The notes beneath the pieces were generated by a model. That model searched no databases. It saw only the letters and a list, made by a program, of their open reading frames with translations, and was not told the origin of the DNA. 64,000 nucleotides of DNA. It comes from Coenobita brevimanus (Eukaryota > Arthropoda > Malacostraca > Decapoda > Coenobitidae). The DNA is taken from the NCBI GenBank assembly GCA_032717465.1, contig CM064715.1, forward strand, positions 41,819,159 through 41,883,158. The letters run 5' to 3'. The position numbers and the translations under genes are program-made. Every line of letters begins with the position of its first letter. Positions within the stretch are counted from its first letter, which is position 1. Of the stretch, positions 54,190 to 64,000 are shown piece by piece.

Positions 54190-55768
54190 AAAGACCCTTC
54201 GTTGCGAAGATTTGTCCAACCATCTTTTGCATGGTTGCCACTGGGGAATGAAATACCCACCCCGGCGAGAGATCACGGGCAGGGTGGCGAAACACCCACC
54301 CCAAGGAGGGACCAAGGACAGGGTGACGATACACCCACCCTAAGGGGAGATCACAGGGAGGTGCATAGAGTTCACAGAGGGCCCAGGCCAGACGAGCCTT
54401 GGTCCCTCACTACCTTGCGCCCCTCTTCCCCTCAATGAAGCCAGTCAGAGGAATGCCACTCCGGCAGACTACTCTCCAGTCAGACCAGCACTTGCCAGGA
54501 TCAGGGTGGGACTTGTGCCTCTACAGTCCCAGGTAGAACCGCGATGACAGCCACCGTCCACATCGGGGAGAAGTCAGCCACCGTATGCTTCTCTTCTACC
54601 ACTCCCTGCAGGACCATGGCGATGGCTACCATCCGTGCCAGGGAAGGGTCGGCCACTGTACGCCCTTCAGCCTCTGCTAGAAGCAGAACCGTGGTGACAG
54701 CCACCGTCCGTACCGGGGAGAGATCAGCCACCGTCTGTCTCTCGTCTGCAGTCCCAGGGAAGGGCAGAACCATGGCGACGGCCACCGTCTGCACCGGGGA
54801 TCAGCCACCATCTGTCCTTCGTTTGCCACCTCCACAGGGAGCAGGACTACAGCAGCACGACGGCCACTGTCGCGCTGGGGAGAGATCAGCCACCGTTCGT
54901 CTCTCACCTGCTGTCCTAGGGGTAAGAGGAACCGCAGTGACAGCCACCGTCCATGCTGGGGAGGGATTGGCCACCATCCATCCCTTGTCTCCTGCCCCTG
55001 TGATGCCCCTCATGGAGGACATCCCTTGCTTGCCTCATCTATCCAGAGGCCGAGCAGGACACCTCTCTTGCTCTTCCCGCAGAGCCAGCCCCCTTGGTGG
55101 AGTTGCAGCTGGCGAGGATTTGGAGTGGCCCCACAGTGAGTCAAAGGATCCGCTCCCTACAGCCAGCGCCCCTACGTCGCCCCTCGCTGTCGGACTCCAA
55201 GAAGAAGAGACGCTGCAGGCAGCCCCTGACGACCGCAGCCTTCAGTCACTCAGGGGCGCCCCCAGGACTCCAGGACGAGACCTCCCCGGCCCCAACGACA
55301 AGCAGTCCTCCAGGAGTGGGCGCAGGGAACCGCACCTGCTCGCCCTGTCCAGCCCCAGTCCCGTGGGTCGACCTACTCACCGAGGCCCCACCAGGGAAAG
55401 GCCTCCCTCTGCACCACCCAGCGGCCCACCTCGGACGACCCGGCCCCTAGCAATGGTCTCGTGTCTCCTGAGGGATGGCACGCCTGACGGGACCCCTATC
55501 ACAGCTGGAAGACACCTATAGCAGCCCAGTCACCAGTAGCTCAATCTGAGTCCTCTTGTCTCATAGTGTGTGTTTAATCTGTGCAGTGTATTGTGTTTAG
55601 CACTGCATTATCTTCATAGCAACATACGTGTAAGGTTGGTTGACCCGAGTTTTTATGCTCTATTCCTCTAGTTGCAGCCTCTGGACCCGGTCTTGAAGGG
55701 AACCCTAGATCAGTCGCTCGCGTCCACAGAACAAGGAGTTGGGCTACGAACACGTAGCATAACAGGGA
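54190..55768 (+). mobile_element. GC-rich repeat copy 2 with coding tandem array (family unassigned)
   Basis: Same order as copy 1 (46850-48955) and same strand. The leader contains three near-identical units (AGATCACGGGCAGGGTGGCG, AAACACCCACCCC; GGACCAAGGACAGGGTGACG; GGAGATCACAGGGAGG). The array and Pro-rich part (54544-55521) follow, then CAGTGTATTGTG, TGTAAGGTTGGTTGACCC, GAGTTTTTATGCTC and an end near CACGTAGCATAACA. Immediately upstream (54080-54165) lie TATATAA and AATAAA-like signals. Ends are uncertain. Confidence 0.55.
54544..55521 (+). CDS. Tandem-array ORF of GC-rich repeat copy 2 (TATVRTGERSATV units)
   Basis: 325 open codons from ATG. Residues 1 to about 150 hold five to six units of about 25 residues such as TATVHIGEKSATVCFSS, ATIRAREGSATVRPSA, TATVRTGERSATVCLSSAVP and TATVHAGEGLATIH. 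The remainder is Pro/Ser/Arg-rich and probably disordered. No catalytic motif, signal peptide or membrane segment. It is longer than the copy 1 frame, which is cut at its end. It may be a gag-like or virus/transposon-associated product, or non-coding repeat that happens to be open. I do not recognise it. Confidence 0.45.
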   Translation: MTATVHIGEKSATVCFSSTTPCRTMAMATIRAREGSATVRPSASARSRTVVTATVRTGERSATVCLSSAVPGKGRTMATATVCTGDQPPSVLRLPPPQGAGLQQHDGHCRAGERSATVRLSPAVLGVRGTAVTATVHAGEGLATIHPLSPAPVMPLMEDIPCLPHLSRGRAGHLSCSSRRASPLGGVAAGEDLEWPHSESKDPLPTASAPTSPLAVGLQEEETLQAAPDDRSLQSLRGAPRTPGRDLPGPNDKQSSRSGRREPHLLALSSPSPVGRPTHRGPTRERPPSAPPSGPPRTTRPLAMVSCLLRDGTPDGTPITAGRHL

Positions 55769-55897
55769 AAATAGGAAAATCCAAAACGGCTCACCTAAAA
55801 TCTCCAAGATAGTATGAAAAAAACCAAGATATACGTAACAGTTTTTACATGTACATACAAATACAGGTATAACTCCTTAAACTCACCTTTTAGGCTT

Positions 55898-56590
55898 TTA
55901 TACAGCAGAATTATTGTACTGTACATAAACTGTTTTCCTCTCTGCCACTGGCAACTTCGGTCTCGTCGGAAGGATACGTGTTGCCTGTTGTGTGCTGCAA
56001 CCACTGCAACACTTATCTCCGTAACGTCGGCGAATTTTGTCACTTTTCATATCAATGATGAGTTCTTTTGATGGTTTCCGTTCAAAGAACGATACTTCTT
56101 GTCGAGCGATGGCTTGTTTTGCAAACAACCGATCGACAGTTGTGTGGGTCAACAATCAGTTCGTGGTCTTGATTTTTGTAGCATAGTCATTTGTGAGAAA
56201 AATCAGCTGACGCAGAAGCATGTGGTAGAACTAAAAGATCACACATTAATCTTGAAAGAAATTCAGATGTAGATTGATTATTCCCATCATTAATTCCAAG
56301 CATTTCATGCCAGAAATATGTTGCTGATTGACTGAGATGCTAAAGAGTTGATCTGGAATGCAACAGATCTTGCCACTATTCCTGTAGAGAATCAAGTTCT
56401 TTCTCCTTTACAAGAGTAGGGAAGTGTACCACCAATTTTGCAATTGCTTTTGTTTTTCTGGGAGACAGAGCTACTTTTGGATAAAAAATATTGAGTGATC
56501 CCAGCACATTTTCCTCATCAAAAGGAAAACGCTTTTGCATCTGTACAATCGTGAGCTTATAATATGGAGAACTGTCTCCACCGCTAGCGT
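55898..56590 (-). pseudogene. hAT-like transposase C-terminal remnant
   Basis: The minus-strand translation across breaks gives VQMQKRFPFDEENVLGSLNI, FYPKVALSPRKTKAI, LVKEKELDSLQE, FWHEMLGINDG, FLSRLMCDLLVLPHASASAD, and finally TTVDRLFAKQAIARQEVSFF with a basic end (55898-56155). The FWHE...LLVLPHS-SA-D order resembles the hAT dimerisation region, where the usual ADCERVFS is decayed here. It could also be a domesticated hAT-derived protein exon. At least three stops lie in the matched region. Confidence 0.5.
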
Positions 56591-57186
56591 ATGATTTCGG
56601 CCGCCATATTGAAACACCTACACTCGTCGCTTATAATACAAAAACATGTATGGAGTGACTTTTTTTTTTTTTTTTCGGCCTAGTACATTTAGCCAATGAG
56701 TATAAAACAACGCCACAGATTGCTGCAGTGCAGAATTTACCCTTTACGACATTAAGGCAGAGAAAGGTAATGGGAGAAAGGGAAAAGATATTGTGGTATT
56801 AACGATAAAATGATAGCGATGTTGAAGCTGTTTTACGTCGAAGTAATGGTGTTGAAATGCTAAGGATAAACTAGCAAGCAAATGATGATAGTTATCAACA
56901 AAGAAGTTTGAAGGGCAAATAATGCCCCAGGACAGTCCACAAATCAAGACCGACACAAACGTCAAAATAGGAACATGATGTTGGGGTTGCACTCTTCTCG
57001 TCCAAATATATTATTAGTGAGTATCAGAAACAAGGCGGTTTGGTTTTATTGTATATTATTGATTAAGAAAAAGTAATCATATGGTTTAGTTAAAGCAATA
57101 AGAATACCTTACCGATCCTCTTCATCTTTTCCGTGGTTGTCTTCTGTGTTTCTCGGAATCGTTTTCGTGGTGATATAACTTCTGTC
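56591..57186. other. Unassigned spacer
   Basis: A T run of 16 at about 56660-56675. No domain in any frame. Confidence 0.4.
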
Positions 57187-57470
57187 TCTCAGTCTATAGC
57201 CAGACGTCTCAAACCCGTAAGGGGTAGCTACAAACAATTTGCCCTCCCTGTCCCTTGCCATTTCCCTGCCCTCCCCCCCTACTTACACCCTCCCCCTCTG
57301 TCGTATATACAGGTATATTTCATCCCTCGATCTTATTCTTGGTTTCCCCCTCACTCTCTCCCGACCTCCTCGATCGCAAACACTCTTCTTGTCAGTCACA
57401 CTCCATTCTCACCACATGGCCAAACCATGTTAATGTATTTCTTCCAACGCTTTCTTTCACATCCAAATAT
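57187..57470 (-). mobile_element. Group A LINE 3' end, decayed
   Basis: TCTATAGCCAGACGTCTCAA, GTAAGGGGTAGCTACAAAC, then the GRGRP region with many substitutions. It abuts the ATTC repeat at 57473. Confidence 0.7.
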
Positions 57471-57472
57471 AA

Positions 57473-57605
57473 CTTCATTCATTCATTCATTCATTGCCAG
57501 ACGCCATGCATCCCAAACGGGGTGGTCAAGGGCTTAAAGTTAATTGTTTTACAGGGAGGGGCACTAATCCTCCACCAACCCCACCTGACAGTATAATTTA
57601 CCACT
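57473..57605 (-). mobile_element. SINE 3' part with RTE-like end and (ATTC)n tail
   Basis: ATTCATTCATTCATTCATTG, GCCAGACGCC, ACGGGGTGG, TTAATTGTTTTACAGGGAGG, GGCACTAATCC. Inverse-orientation relative of 43270-43377 that keeps about 30 bp more of the body. Confidence 0.75.
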
Positions 57606-57925
57606 AGTAATTGCACCTGTTGGCACATTTATGCCCGCAACTTAAACTGTCTCTGCCAATGAGTTATTTTTAATGTGTTCTTTTGATCATAAACATGTTT
57701 GAATTCATCTGCATTAATTTTGTGTTGAACATTATTGGGTAAGCTATTCCAATAATTTATTAGTCTTTGGGAGAAGAGTTTTTGATCAAACTGCAGGTGA
57801 GTTCTCATTAACAAATGATGAAAATTGTATGACAGACTGTCATTCATAATTATAATTTCATTAGAACACCCAGATTCAGCAGAAATATAGTTTATGTTAC
57901 TAAACAATGTATAATTCATTCATCT
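57600..57925 (-). pseudogene. LINE C-terminal fragment (L2/CR1-like, distinct from group D)
   Basis: The minus frame 57629-57919 encodes LMRTHLQFDQKLFSQRLINY, WNSLPNNVQHKINADEFKHV and a basic end. The FSQRxINxWNSLP block is the conserved C-terminus of many L2/CR1 LINEs. Nothing upstream is preserved. Confidence 0.6.
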
Positions 57926-57955
57926 GGCTCAAGTTATGCGAAAATGTGTCACTAA

Positions 57956-58322
57956 CCCGTTAACTGCGTATGGCGTTTTTTTGGAGGTGTCTGTGGTGCA
58001 CAGACATAGGGGTAAAAATGAAAATTCCCAAAGGCCAAATTTTGTCTTAGGAATTGAGAGAACACATGCCAAAGTAAATAGTAACGAAATATTAGCTCAA
58101 TATTTACCTTGGTAAAGCCATGGATGAACATCGAAGTCTGATTCCCTACTGGAATGTATGGTTTTCTTTTTCGGTTTCAGTTTCGTTTTTGAAGGCTCAA
58201 ACGTGCTTGCATGGGTCGGCCTTGGTCACCATGGCACTATATTCGAAATTCAGGCATGCAGCCAGGACTGTACTGAGCAGTCGCACTCGGAACAGCCCAG
58301 GCTGTATAGAGCAGTTAACGGG
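57956..58322. mobile_element. piggyBac-like MITE with CTAA target duplication
   Basis: Left end CCCGTTAACTGCG at 57956, and inverted from 58322 CCCGTTAACTGCT. CTAA flanks both sides (57952-57955 and 58323-58326). The ends resemble CCCTTTAACCGCG of the large piggyBac. Inside at 58165-58235 is a group B 3' end (TTTCGTTTTTGAAGGCTC, CCTTGGTCACCATGG; minus). Confidence 0.7.
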
Positions 58323-58544
58323 CTAAAGAGCACAAAGTTAGGTTTGATGATATCGGCAATTGCATCTTACAGAGGGTGATGGGCGTGGTTGAGCCCAAAC
58401 TCATTTGTCCCCAGATTGTTCAGTTTAGTTATCGGTAGGTTAAATGAAGTTTGGTTGGGTTAGGTTAAGTCAAGTCATATTAGGTTGGGTTAAGTAGTGA
58501 CAGAGTGACATTGGAGCCAGATTAACCTAAAAGTCTGATACTGA

Positions 58545-58685
58545 CCTTTCGCTGACCCACTTGTTGACGCATAGGAAACACATATGGGTTAGTTATATGA
58601 TTACCACCGAGCATTGTAAATGGTTTCTTGGCTTACAGGAAACCATTAGACTTGTCACTCAATGTAAAACCGCCTGAAAAGGAAA
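58545..58685 (+). repeat. SINE core copy
   Basis: CGCTGACCCACTTGTTG, GTTATATGATTACCACCGAG, GGTTTCTTGGCTTACAGG and TGTCACTCAATGTAAA, as at 44345-44480 in the same orientation. The GA-rich stretch that follows is also shared. Confidence 0.7.
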
Positions 58686-59309
58686 GAACATTAATAAAAA
58701 GTGACAGGAAAGATGGGAGAAATAGGAAGAGAGGAAGGAAGAAACAGAAAAAGAATGATAAAGGTAAAGGAAGAAGTAGGCAGCAATACGTTGAGTGAGT
58801 GAATGATGATTGTCACCACCTACCACCAAGACGGTGATAATTATGTTATAATTTATTGGGAAAAATATACCATACGATTGTAAATTTCCTGTGTGGGAGC
58901 TCGCCTGCAGTTTCACTGTGCTTTTTAATATCTTCCGTATTATGTTGTTTATAAAGTTTGTGCAAGTTGCAAGTAAAATTGTTATTGCTCTGGAAGAAGT
59001 GTCTGTTCCTTTCATTATTTTGAATGTTTGTATTCAGTCTCTTTTCTTCTGCTTTCCAATGTCAGTAGCTTCAGTCTTCTTAATCTCTCCTCATACAAGG
59101 TCTCTCCAAAAAGACGCTGAACTTCTTAAGTAGTCGCAAACTAGCTGGCCTAGTGTGATCATGCCAGGATCACTGTGTAGCAACAACTTTGAGGTTTAGT
59201 CTAACACTAGCTGCATCACGCCACATCACTTAGTCATCAGGGTACACATACATAGGGACCACTGATGCCATATTCATTGTCTGACAGCTTCTGGTAAAAT
59301 ATATAGCTA
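58686..59309. other. Unassigned spacer
   Basis: GA-rich to 58790, then no recognised content. Confidence 0.35.
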
Positions 59310-59758
59310 GGAAAGAAAAAGAGAGCTGTACTGTGCTTTGTTGATTTGGATAAAGCCTTTGACAGAGTCCCAAGGGAGGTGGTGAGACAGGCACTGAGAA
59401 AGCCTGGGATAAAGCGTGGCTGCTTTGAGTGGTTATGGCTATGTATATGGGTGTTTGCACCCAGGTGAGAGTGAATGGAGATTTGAGTGCCGAGTTTTCT
59501 GCGAATGTGGGTCAGAATTGAGCCCCTTGTTGTTTTTCATGTTGCATGAAGCTTTCTCATATGTGGTTTTGGAAGTGGTCTCCCATGAGAGATGTTGTAT
59601 GCAGATGACTTGGTGTTAATTAAAGAGAGTGAATGGAGGAGTGGAGAGACAAAATGGGGCACAAGGGTTTGAGAGTAAATTTGGATAAAACAAAAGTGAT
59701 GATATCTAGGGCTGTTGAACTGTTGATGGTACTGTCAAAGCAGAGGGAGAGTGGCCAT
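59310..59758 (+). pseudogene. Group B LINE reverse transcriptase, first half before the interruption
   Basis: LCFVDLDKAFDRVPREVVRQ (motif A), CFEWLWLCIW, VNGDLSAEFSANVGQN, then YADDLVLI-type (TATGCAGATGACTTGGTG at about 59596) and HKGLRVNLDKTKVMIS. Several stops. The coding sequence reaches SGHVH at the group C junction and resumes at about 62160 with CAVCQG. Confidence 0.7.
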
Positions 59759-62158
59759 GTGCATTTTTTTTTTTTATGTGAAGAAGAAGGAACCAAAGGC
59801 TGTGAGCCTGCAATTATTGTTCCTTCCAAGAGAAAAACAAAATACAAGAGAGAGCCAAATTCAAGGTCCGATCATTTCGAGATGCCTGGACACACTGCGT
59901 TTGAAAGACTGGAGATCACAGGAAGCAGGAAACACAGACAGAGGGGGACAGTTCCAGAGTTGACCTTTGGCATAAATGAAGGACTGGGAATAACGGTTAA
60001 CTCTGGCATTAGAGAGTTGGACAGTAAAGGGATGAGAGTTTGCTGCTAGATGGGTGCTACGCGCCCGTCGTAGAGGTGGAGGAATGTATACAGGCAGTTC
60101 AGAGGAGCAGTGACCATTGAAGTAGCGATAGAAAAGAGATGAAGATGCAACAGTGCGATGAAGAGACAGAGGTTGAAGGGAGTCAGTAAAAGGAGGAGAG
60201 TTAATGAGACGAAAAGCCTCTGACTCCACCCTATTGAGAAGAGCTGTGTGTGGAGAGCCTCCCCACACATGAGAGTTGTACTCCACACAGGGGTGGATAA
60301 AACCCCGCATAGAGTCAACAATTGTGCAGGAGTAAAGAAGGAACAGAGTTGGCTTAGCACACCTAGGTCCTAATCTCTTGGAAGCAGATTTTACAAGAGA
60401 TGTAATACTGTATGATCTTTCCAAGATAAATCCCGAGTAAATGAAACCCCAAGCATGTTCAAGGATGATGCAAGATTAAGCTGAATATTATTAAACTTAG
60501 TGGGTATACAAGTGGAAGATTTTGTCAGGTTGATAGGTGTAAAAACTGAGTCTTTGATATCAAGCATTAAAAATAACCTGATTATTTTTACCTCAGTCAG
60601 AGATACGAGCCAAGTCAGAGATTAGGTGTGCCATAGCCTCATCCCTTGTTTGTTGAAGTAACTGCTGAGATGGCCGTTGCGGGAACCGAATGGAAAGATG
60701 AAGGGTGGAGTCATCAGCGTATGAGTGGATAGGGTTAGATGTACAGCTTAGAAGGTCATTGATAAATAAAAGGAAGAGAGTTGGTGATAGGACAGAGCCC
60801 TGAGGAACACCACTGTTGATACATCTAGTAGAAGAACGATGGCCATCTACAACAGCGGCTATAGAACGACCAGAAAGAAAGCTAGAGATGAAGGCACAAA
60901 TAGCAGGATAGAAACCGTAAGAGGGCAGTTTGGTAATTAAAGATTTGTTCCAGACTCAATCGAAAGCCTTTGAGATGTCAAATGCAGTGGCAAAGCTTTC
61001 GCCAAAGTCCCGAAAGGAGGATGACCAAGAGTCTGAAAGGTAGGTGAGAAGATCGCCAGTGGAGCATCCCTGACGGAACCCATACTGACGATCAGAAAGA
61101 AGGTTGTGGTAGGAAAGATGCTTTAAAATTTTTCTATTAAGAATTGATTCAAAAACTTTTGAGGGACAGGATGTTGAAGCAATTGGACGATAGTTAGAGG
61201 GTTGGGAATGGTCACCCTTCTTTGGGACTGGCTGAATGAGAGCAAACTTCCAGCAAGAAGGAAAGGTACAAGTTGATAGACAAAGGCGAAAGAGTTTGCC
61301 TAGGCAGGGTGTAAGCACAGAAGCACAGTTCTTGAGAACAACAGGAGTGACTCCATCATGGCCATATACCTTATTAGTATTGAGGCCTGTGATGGCAGAA
61401 AATACATCAGCTGAAGAAATTTTAATGTTAGCCATGCGGAAGTCAGGGGGGGAAGTGATGGAGGAACAGTACCGGAATCGTCTAAGGAGGAATTGGAGGA
61501 GAAAGTCTGAGTGGAGAGATCTGCTTTATCAGTAGAAGAAATAGCTACAGAGCCATCAGAGTAGAAAAGGTTTAGGGAAGGATGATGAGGTAAAGTTGTT
61601 AGAAAGGTTTTTGGCAAGGTGCGAGAAGGAGCAGGAAGAATTTGAGTTGGAGAGTTGAGAGCATTTAGTACGGATGAAATTATTTTTAGCAGAGCGAAGA
61701 ACAGACTTAGCACAATTCCGGGCAGAAACGTATAAAAGATGCGATTCAAGGGTGGGTTGGCTCCGGTACCTTTTATAGGCCCTCACCTTGTAGCAGACAG
61801 CATTAGAATAAGCGTGATTAAACCAAGGCTTTCTTGCATTAGTCAAAGGATATGAGAAAGGAATGTATGCTTCCATGCCCGAGAGAATAACCTCTGTAAT
61901 GCGCAAGGCACACTCAGATGACTCCTGGCCATGGAAGCAATAATAATTCCAGGGATAATCAAAGAAGTACTGCCTGAGCGCCTCCCAATCCGCAGCTCCT
62001 AAGTGCCACAGACAACATCTCTTTGGAGGGTCCACAGGCCGTACCAGAGCGATAGGACAGGGCGTGGGAAGAAACTCCATCTTGTGCAGTGTTTGTGAAA
62101 AGTGGTTGCATAGGAGATATAATGGTATTAGAGGTAGACGGTGAGATAATGCTGATTT
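59759..62158 (-). mobile_element. Longest group C (Jockey/BS-like) LINE, inserted in group B
   Basis: The poly-T at 59765-59775 is its 3' end. Pieces in minus order: linker PLTNARKPWFNHAYSNAVC and KVRAYKRYRSQPTLESHLL (61556-62080), SSADVFSAITGLNTNKVYG and ALIQPVPKKGDHSQPSNYRP (60956-61435), motif A DISKAFD, then GVPQGSVLSP (about 60790), SYADDSTLH (about 60720) and the C-terminal VESEAFRLINSPPFTDSLQP and GQLWNCPPLSVFP (59861-60424). The catalytic YADD is intact, but frames are broken. The endonuclease is almost entirely missing. Confidence 0.8.
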
Positions 62159-62870
62159 CGTTTGTGCGGTGTGTCAGGGAGAGTATGTAGGGATTGTCAG
62201 GTATGATTGGATTGAGCTTGCTGGTGAGTCTCGTGTGTGTGGAGAAGTTTTTTTTATTTGGGGAACATGTTATATGCTGGAGACTGGGCTGAAGCTAGCT
62301 CTGTGGTTTGAGAGAGTAATGGTTGGAGAAAGTTCACGGAGCTGTTGCCTCTACTGACATTGAGACAGCTCTCCCTCCATGCCAGGGGATCTTTGTATGT
62401 GGCATGTTTTAGGAATGTAATGCTGTATGTTAGTGATACCTGGACAGTAAAGAAAGAGGATATCCTTAGACTCAAGCATACAGAAATGACAGTGATTAAA
62501 TGGATGTGTAGTGCGTCCTTGAATGCAAGGCCATGGGGGGCTTGGATTACAATAAAAGAATTGAGAGGAAGGATGGGTCTTAAGCATACTGTAGTATTGT
62601 TCTGATGAGGAGGGGTAGATTGAAATGATTTGAGCATGTGGAGAGGATGACAGTTGGGTGTGGAAAGTGAGAAATGTGAATGTCAGGGGTAGGATTGCAA
62701 GAGGCAGACTGAAAAAGACTTGGGGCGAGGTCATACAGCATGATCTCAGGGATAAGTGACTGAATAGGGAGGCTGCCAGAGATCAAGCAGCATGGAGTAC
62801 AGCCATTAGGTGACCAATGCCGATGTATGTAAGCATGCTGGGGCCTTTATAATGGTACAAATGATACAAT
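62159..62870 (+). pseudogene. Group B LINE, second half after the interruption
   Basis: CAVCQGEYVG, DWIELAGESRVC, a frame change, LLTLRQLSLHARGSLYVACF, VMLYVSDTWTVKKEDILRL, VIKWMCSASLNARPWG and LRGRMGLKH, ending GGGGCCTTTATAATGGTAC. The second half of this stretch is homologous to 13085-13555. TGTGC adjoins both sides of the group C insertion, consistent with a short target duplication. Confidence 0.7.
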
Positions 62871-64000
62871 ATACTGTACATTCTTAATTAGTGCACGGTG
62901 AATCACAGAATATTATTTAATAAAGTACTGTACTGTATACAATATATACCTGGCAGTACTGTACCTATCATTTGCCAGATCCTTGAGGTTAAAATACCAT
63001 TTATTGTTTATGGGAAATTTTGTGATACTTTGGTATACGTCTCTGACTTATAATGAAGGCTGTATGTATCTAAATTGAATATGATAGTAACCTGCTGAAA
63101 ATGAGATATTTTAGTGGGTTCTTCTAGTTGTGGCCTCAGGCTCATAAAAATGTGATACACTGGACTGCAGGCTGATGTTGCCCTCCTCCCGCATTTTTAC
63201 TTCTGGGAAGTAGAGCTAGCTAGTTATATCGGTTCCATATCAGGAAAAGATCCCTCTCCAGCACCCCCCCCTCTCCATTTTTTTTTTTTTTTTATATAAA
63301 ATGGATCATTGATGAAGAGTTATTATCTAACCACCTGTACCACCTGTAGTATGGCCCATCATACAGAGAAAAACATGCAGTGAAACTCTTTAAATATTTA
63401 TTTTTGATACAAGGATGGTGGTGTCACCACTGCTGAATGTGCAGGGAGGTCAATGGACACTGATGAAAATGAAGAGCTGAAGAGGGTAAGTAGTGTATAA
63501 CATTAGAGGGAAGGTTGAGGTAGATGGAGAGAAAGAAGAGGAGACAGAGGAGAAAGGGGGTTGTGGAGTGGAAGGAAGAGGGTAAATGGGCTGGACCAAA
63601 GTATGAAAGGGGAAGTGTTTGATTTTGAACTGAGATGTGTGATGAAGTAACAAAATTAACTAAGTGAAACCTGTGTTAACAGTTGGTCTAGAACAGTGAA
63701 CCCATTCCATCCTAAACTTACATGCAGAGATGCTACTCACTGCTTATGAATACCTGAGATATTTGGCATTTTATTATGGTACTGACTTTATGTTATGGTA
63801 CATATTGTACAGTACCAGTATTATGATTTAATTGCTTCCGTTTGATGTTGTATTTTCAGTTGTATTCCTCCCATGGTACAATTAGAAAAATTTTGATTAA
63901 ATATTGAAGAAATTTTTCAAACTGAAGGGGATAGATTGTCTCCATTAACCCCATGAGTGCAAGATGTCCTGCTAAAGTTGAATAGTATCCTCTGTACCTG
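62871..64000. other. Unassigned 3' flank
   Basis: No ORF with a recognisable domain. A T run at about 63278-63293. A segment at 63155-63190 (GGACTGCAGGCTGATGTTGC) matches inverted sequence near 5345-5380, so a low-copy repeat is possible. Confidence 0.4.

Noticed and set aside
54038..54190. LTR promoter and polyadenylation signals (TATATAA, AATAAA) before GC-rich repeat copy 2
   Set aside because: Copy 1 has no matching sequence at its left, and no terminal direct repeat or primer-binding site was found. Kept only as an idea within the finding.
55814..56071. Plus-strand 85-codon frame
   Set aside because: Opposite to the hAT-like remnant, which has recognisable motifs. The plus frame has none.
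63450..63653. Minus-strand 67-codon frame rich in Ser and Pro
   Set aside because: Low-complexity composition from a GA-rich stretch, with no motif.

Overview
The window looks like repeat-rich, gene-poor DNA from an arthropod, most likely a decapod crustacean and possibly a crab. The grounds are the LINE families, whose reverse transcriptases resemble ones I remember from crab and shrimp genomes, the long dinucleotide microsatellites, and the absence of any bacterial gene arrangement. The organism call is inference. I found no host gene I can name with confidence. Nearly every recognisable protein segment belongs to a transposable element, and most are 5'-truncated, frameshifted or interrupted by another element.

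Five LINE groups recur. Group A is RTE-like, with a (GATA)n tail, and has about 19 copies on both strands: 1-1287, 5083-5330, 11248-12412, 24553-25520, 29110-31305, 33150-35665, 37394-38022, 48950-49618, 52284-53905 and shorter pieces. Group B is RTE-like with an A-rich 3' end (10620-11125, 13085-13555, 27430-28095, 59310-62870 and fragments). Group C is Jockey/BS-like (17085-17555, 18478-19692, 59759-62158 and fragments). Group D is L2/CR1-like, with one near-complete two-ORF copy at about 5580-9760 and a decayed copy at 49619-50435. Group E is an I/Jockey-like C-terminus at 40915-41990.

DNA transposons include a nearly intact piggyBac element with TTAA ends (36603-40741), sitting inside a pogo/Tigger-like element (35902-40822). 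There are three other Tigger-like elements (16163-17072, 28467-28984, 42794-44001), a decayed mariner (23205-24115), hAT-type elements (42046-44307, 47770-48042 and a transposase remnant at 55900-56590), a Harbinger-like element (51121-52110), a large element with a roughly 45-bp inverted repeat (50561-54038), a piggyBac-like MITE (57956-58322), and a TIR-flanked element of unassigned superfamily (2044-4439).

Layout: 0-5.4 kb is group A/B debris plus the unassigned transposon; 5.5-9.8 kb is the L2-like LINE; 10-16 kb is LINE fragments; 16-17.1 kb is a Tigger-like element; 17.1-21.4 kb is an orphan protein-coding relic split by a Jockey-like LINE; 21.4-29 kb is microsatellites, mariner, SINEs and LINE pieces; 29-35.7 kb is two long group A copies; 35.9-42 kb is the piggyBac nest and group E; 42-44.5 kb is a four-layer nest; 44.8-46.8 kb is AT-rich with no gene seen; 46.9-48.95 and 54.2-55.8 kb hold two diverged copies of an unusual GC-rich repeat carrying a coding tandem array; 50.5-54 kb is the large TIR element with its passengers; 55.9-64 kb is a hAT remnant, LINE pieces and unassigned DNA.

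There is no operon or pathway here. The story is layered transposition, in which the order of insertion can be read from nesting and target-site duplications. The observations most worth following up are the paired GC-rich arrays, the orphan protein family at 18.0-21.2 kb, the unassigned TIR transposon at 2.0-4.4 kb, the modular SINEs that swap 3' ends, and the Tigger-like elements that keep only a DNA-binding domain.
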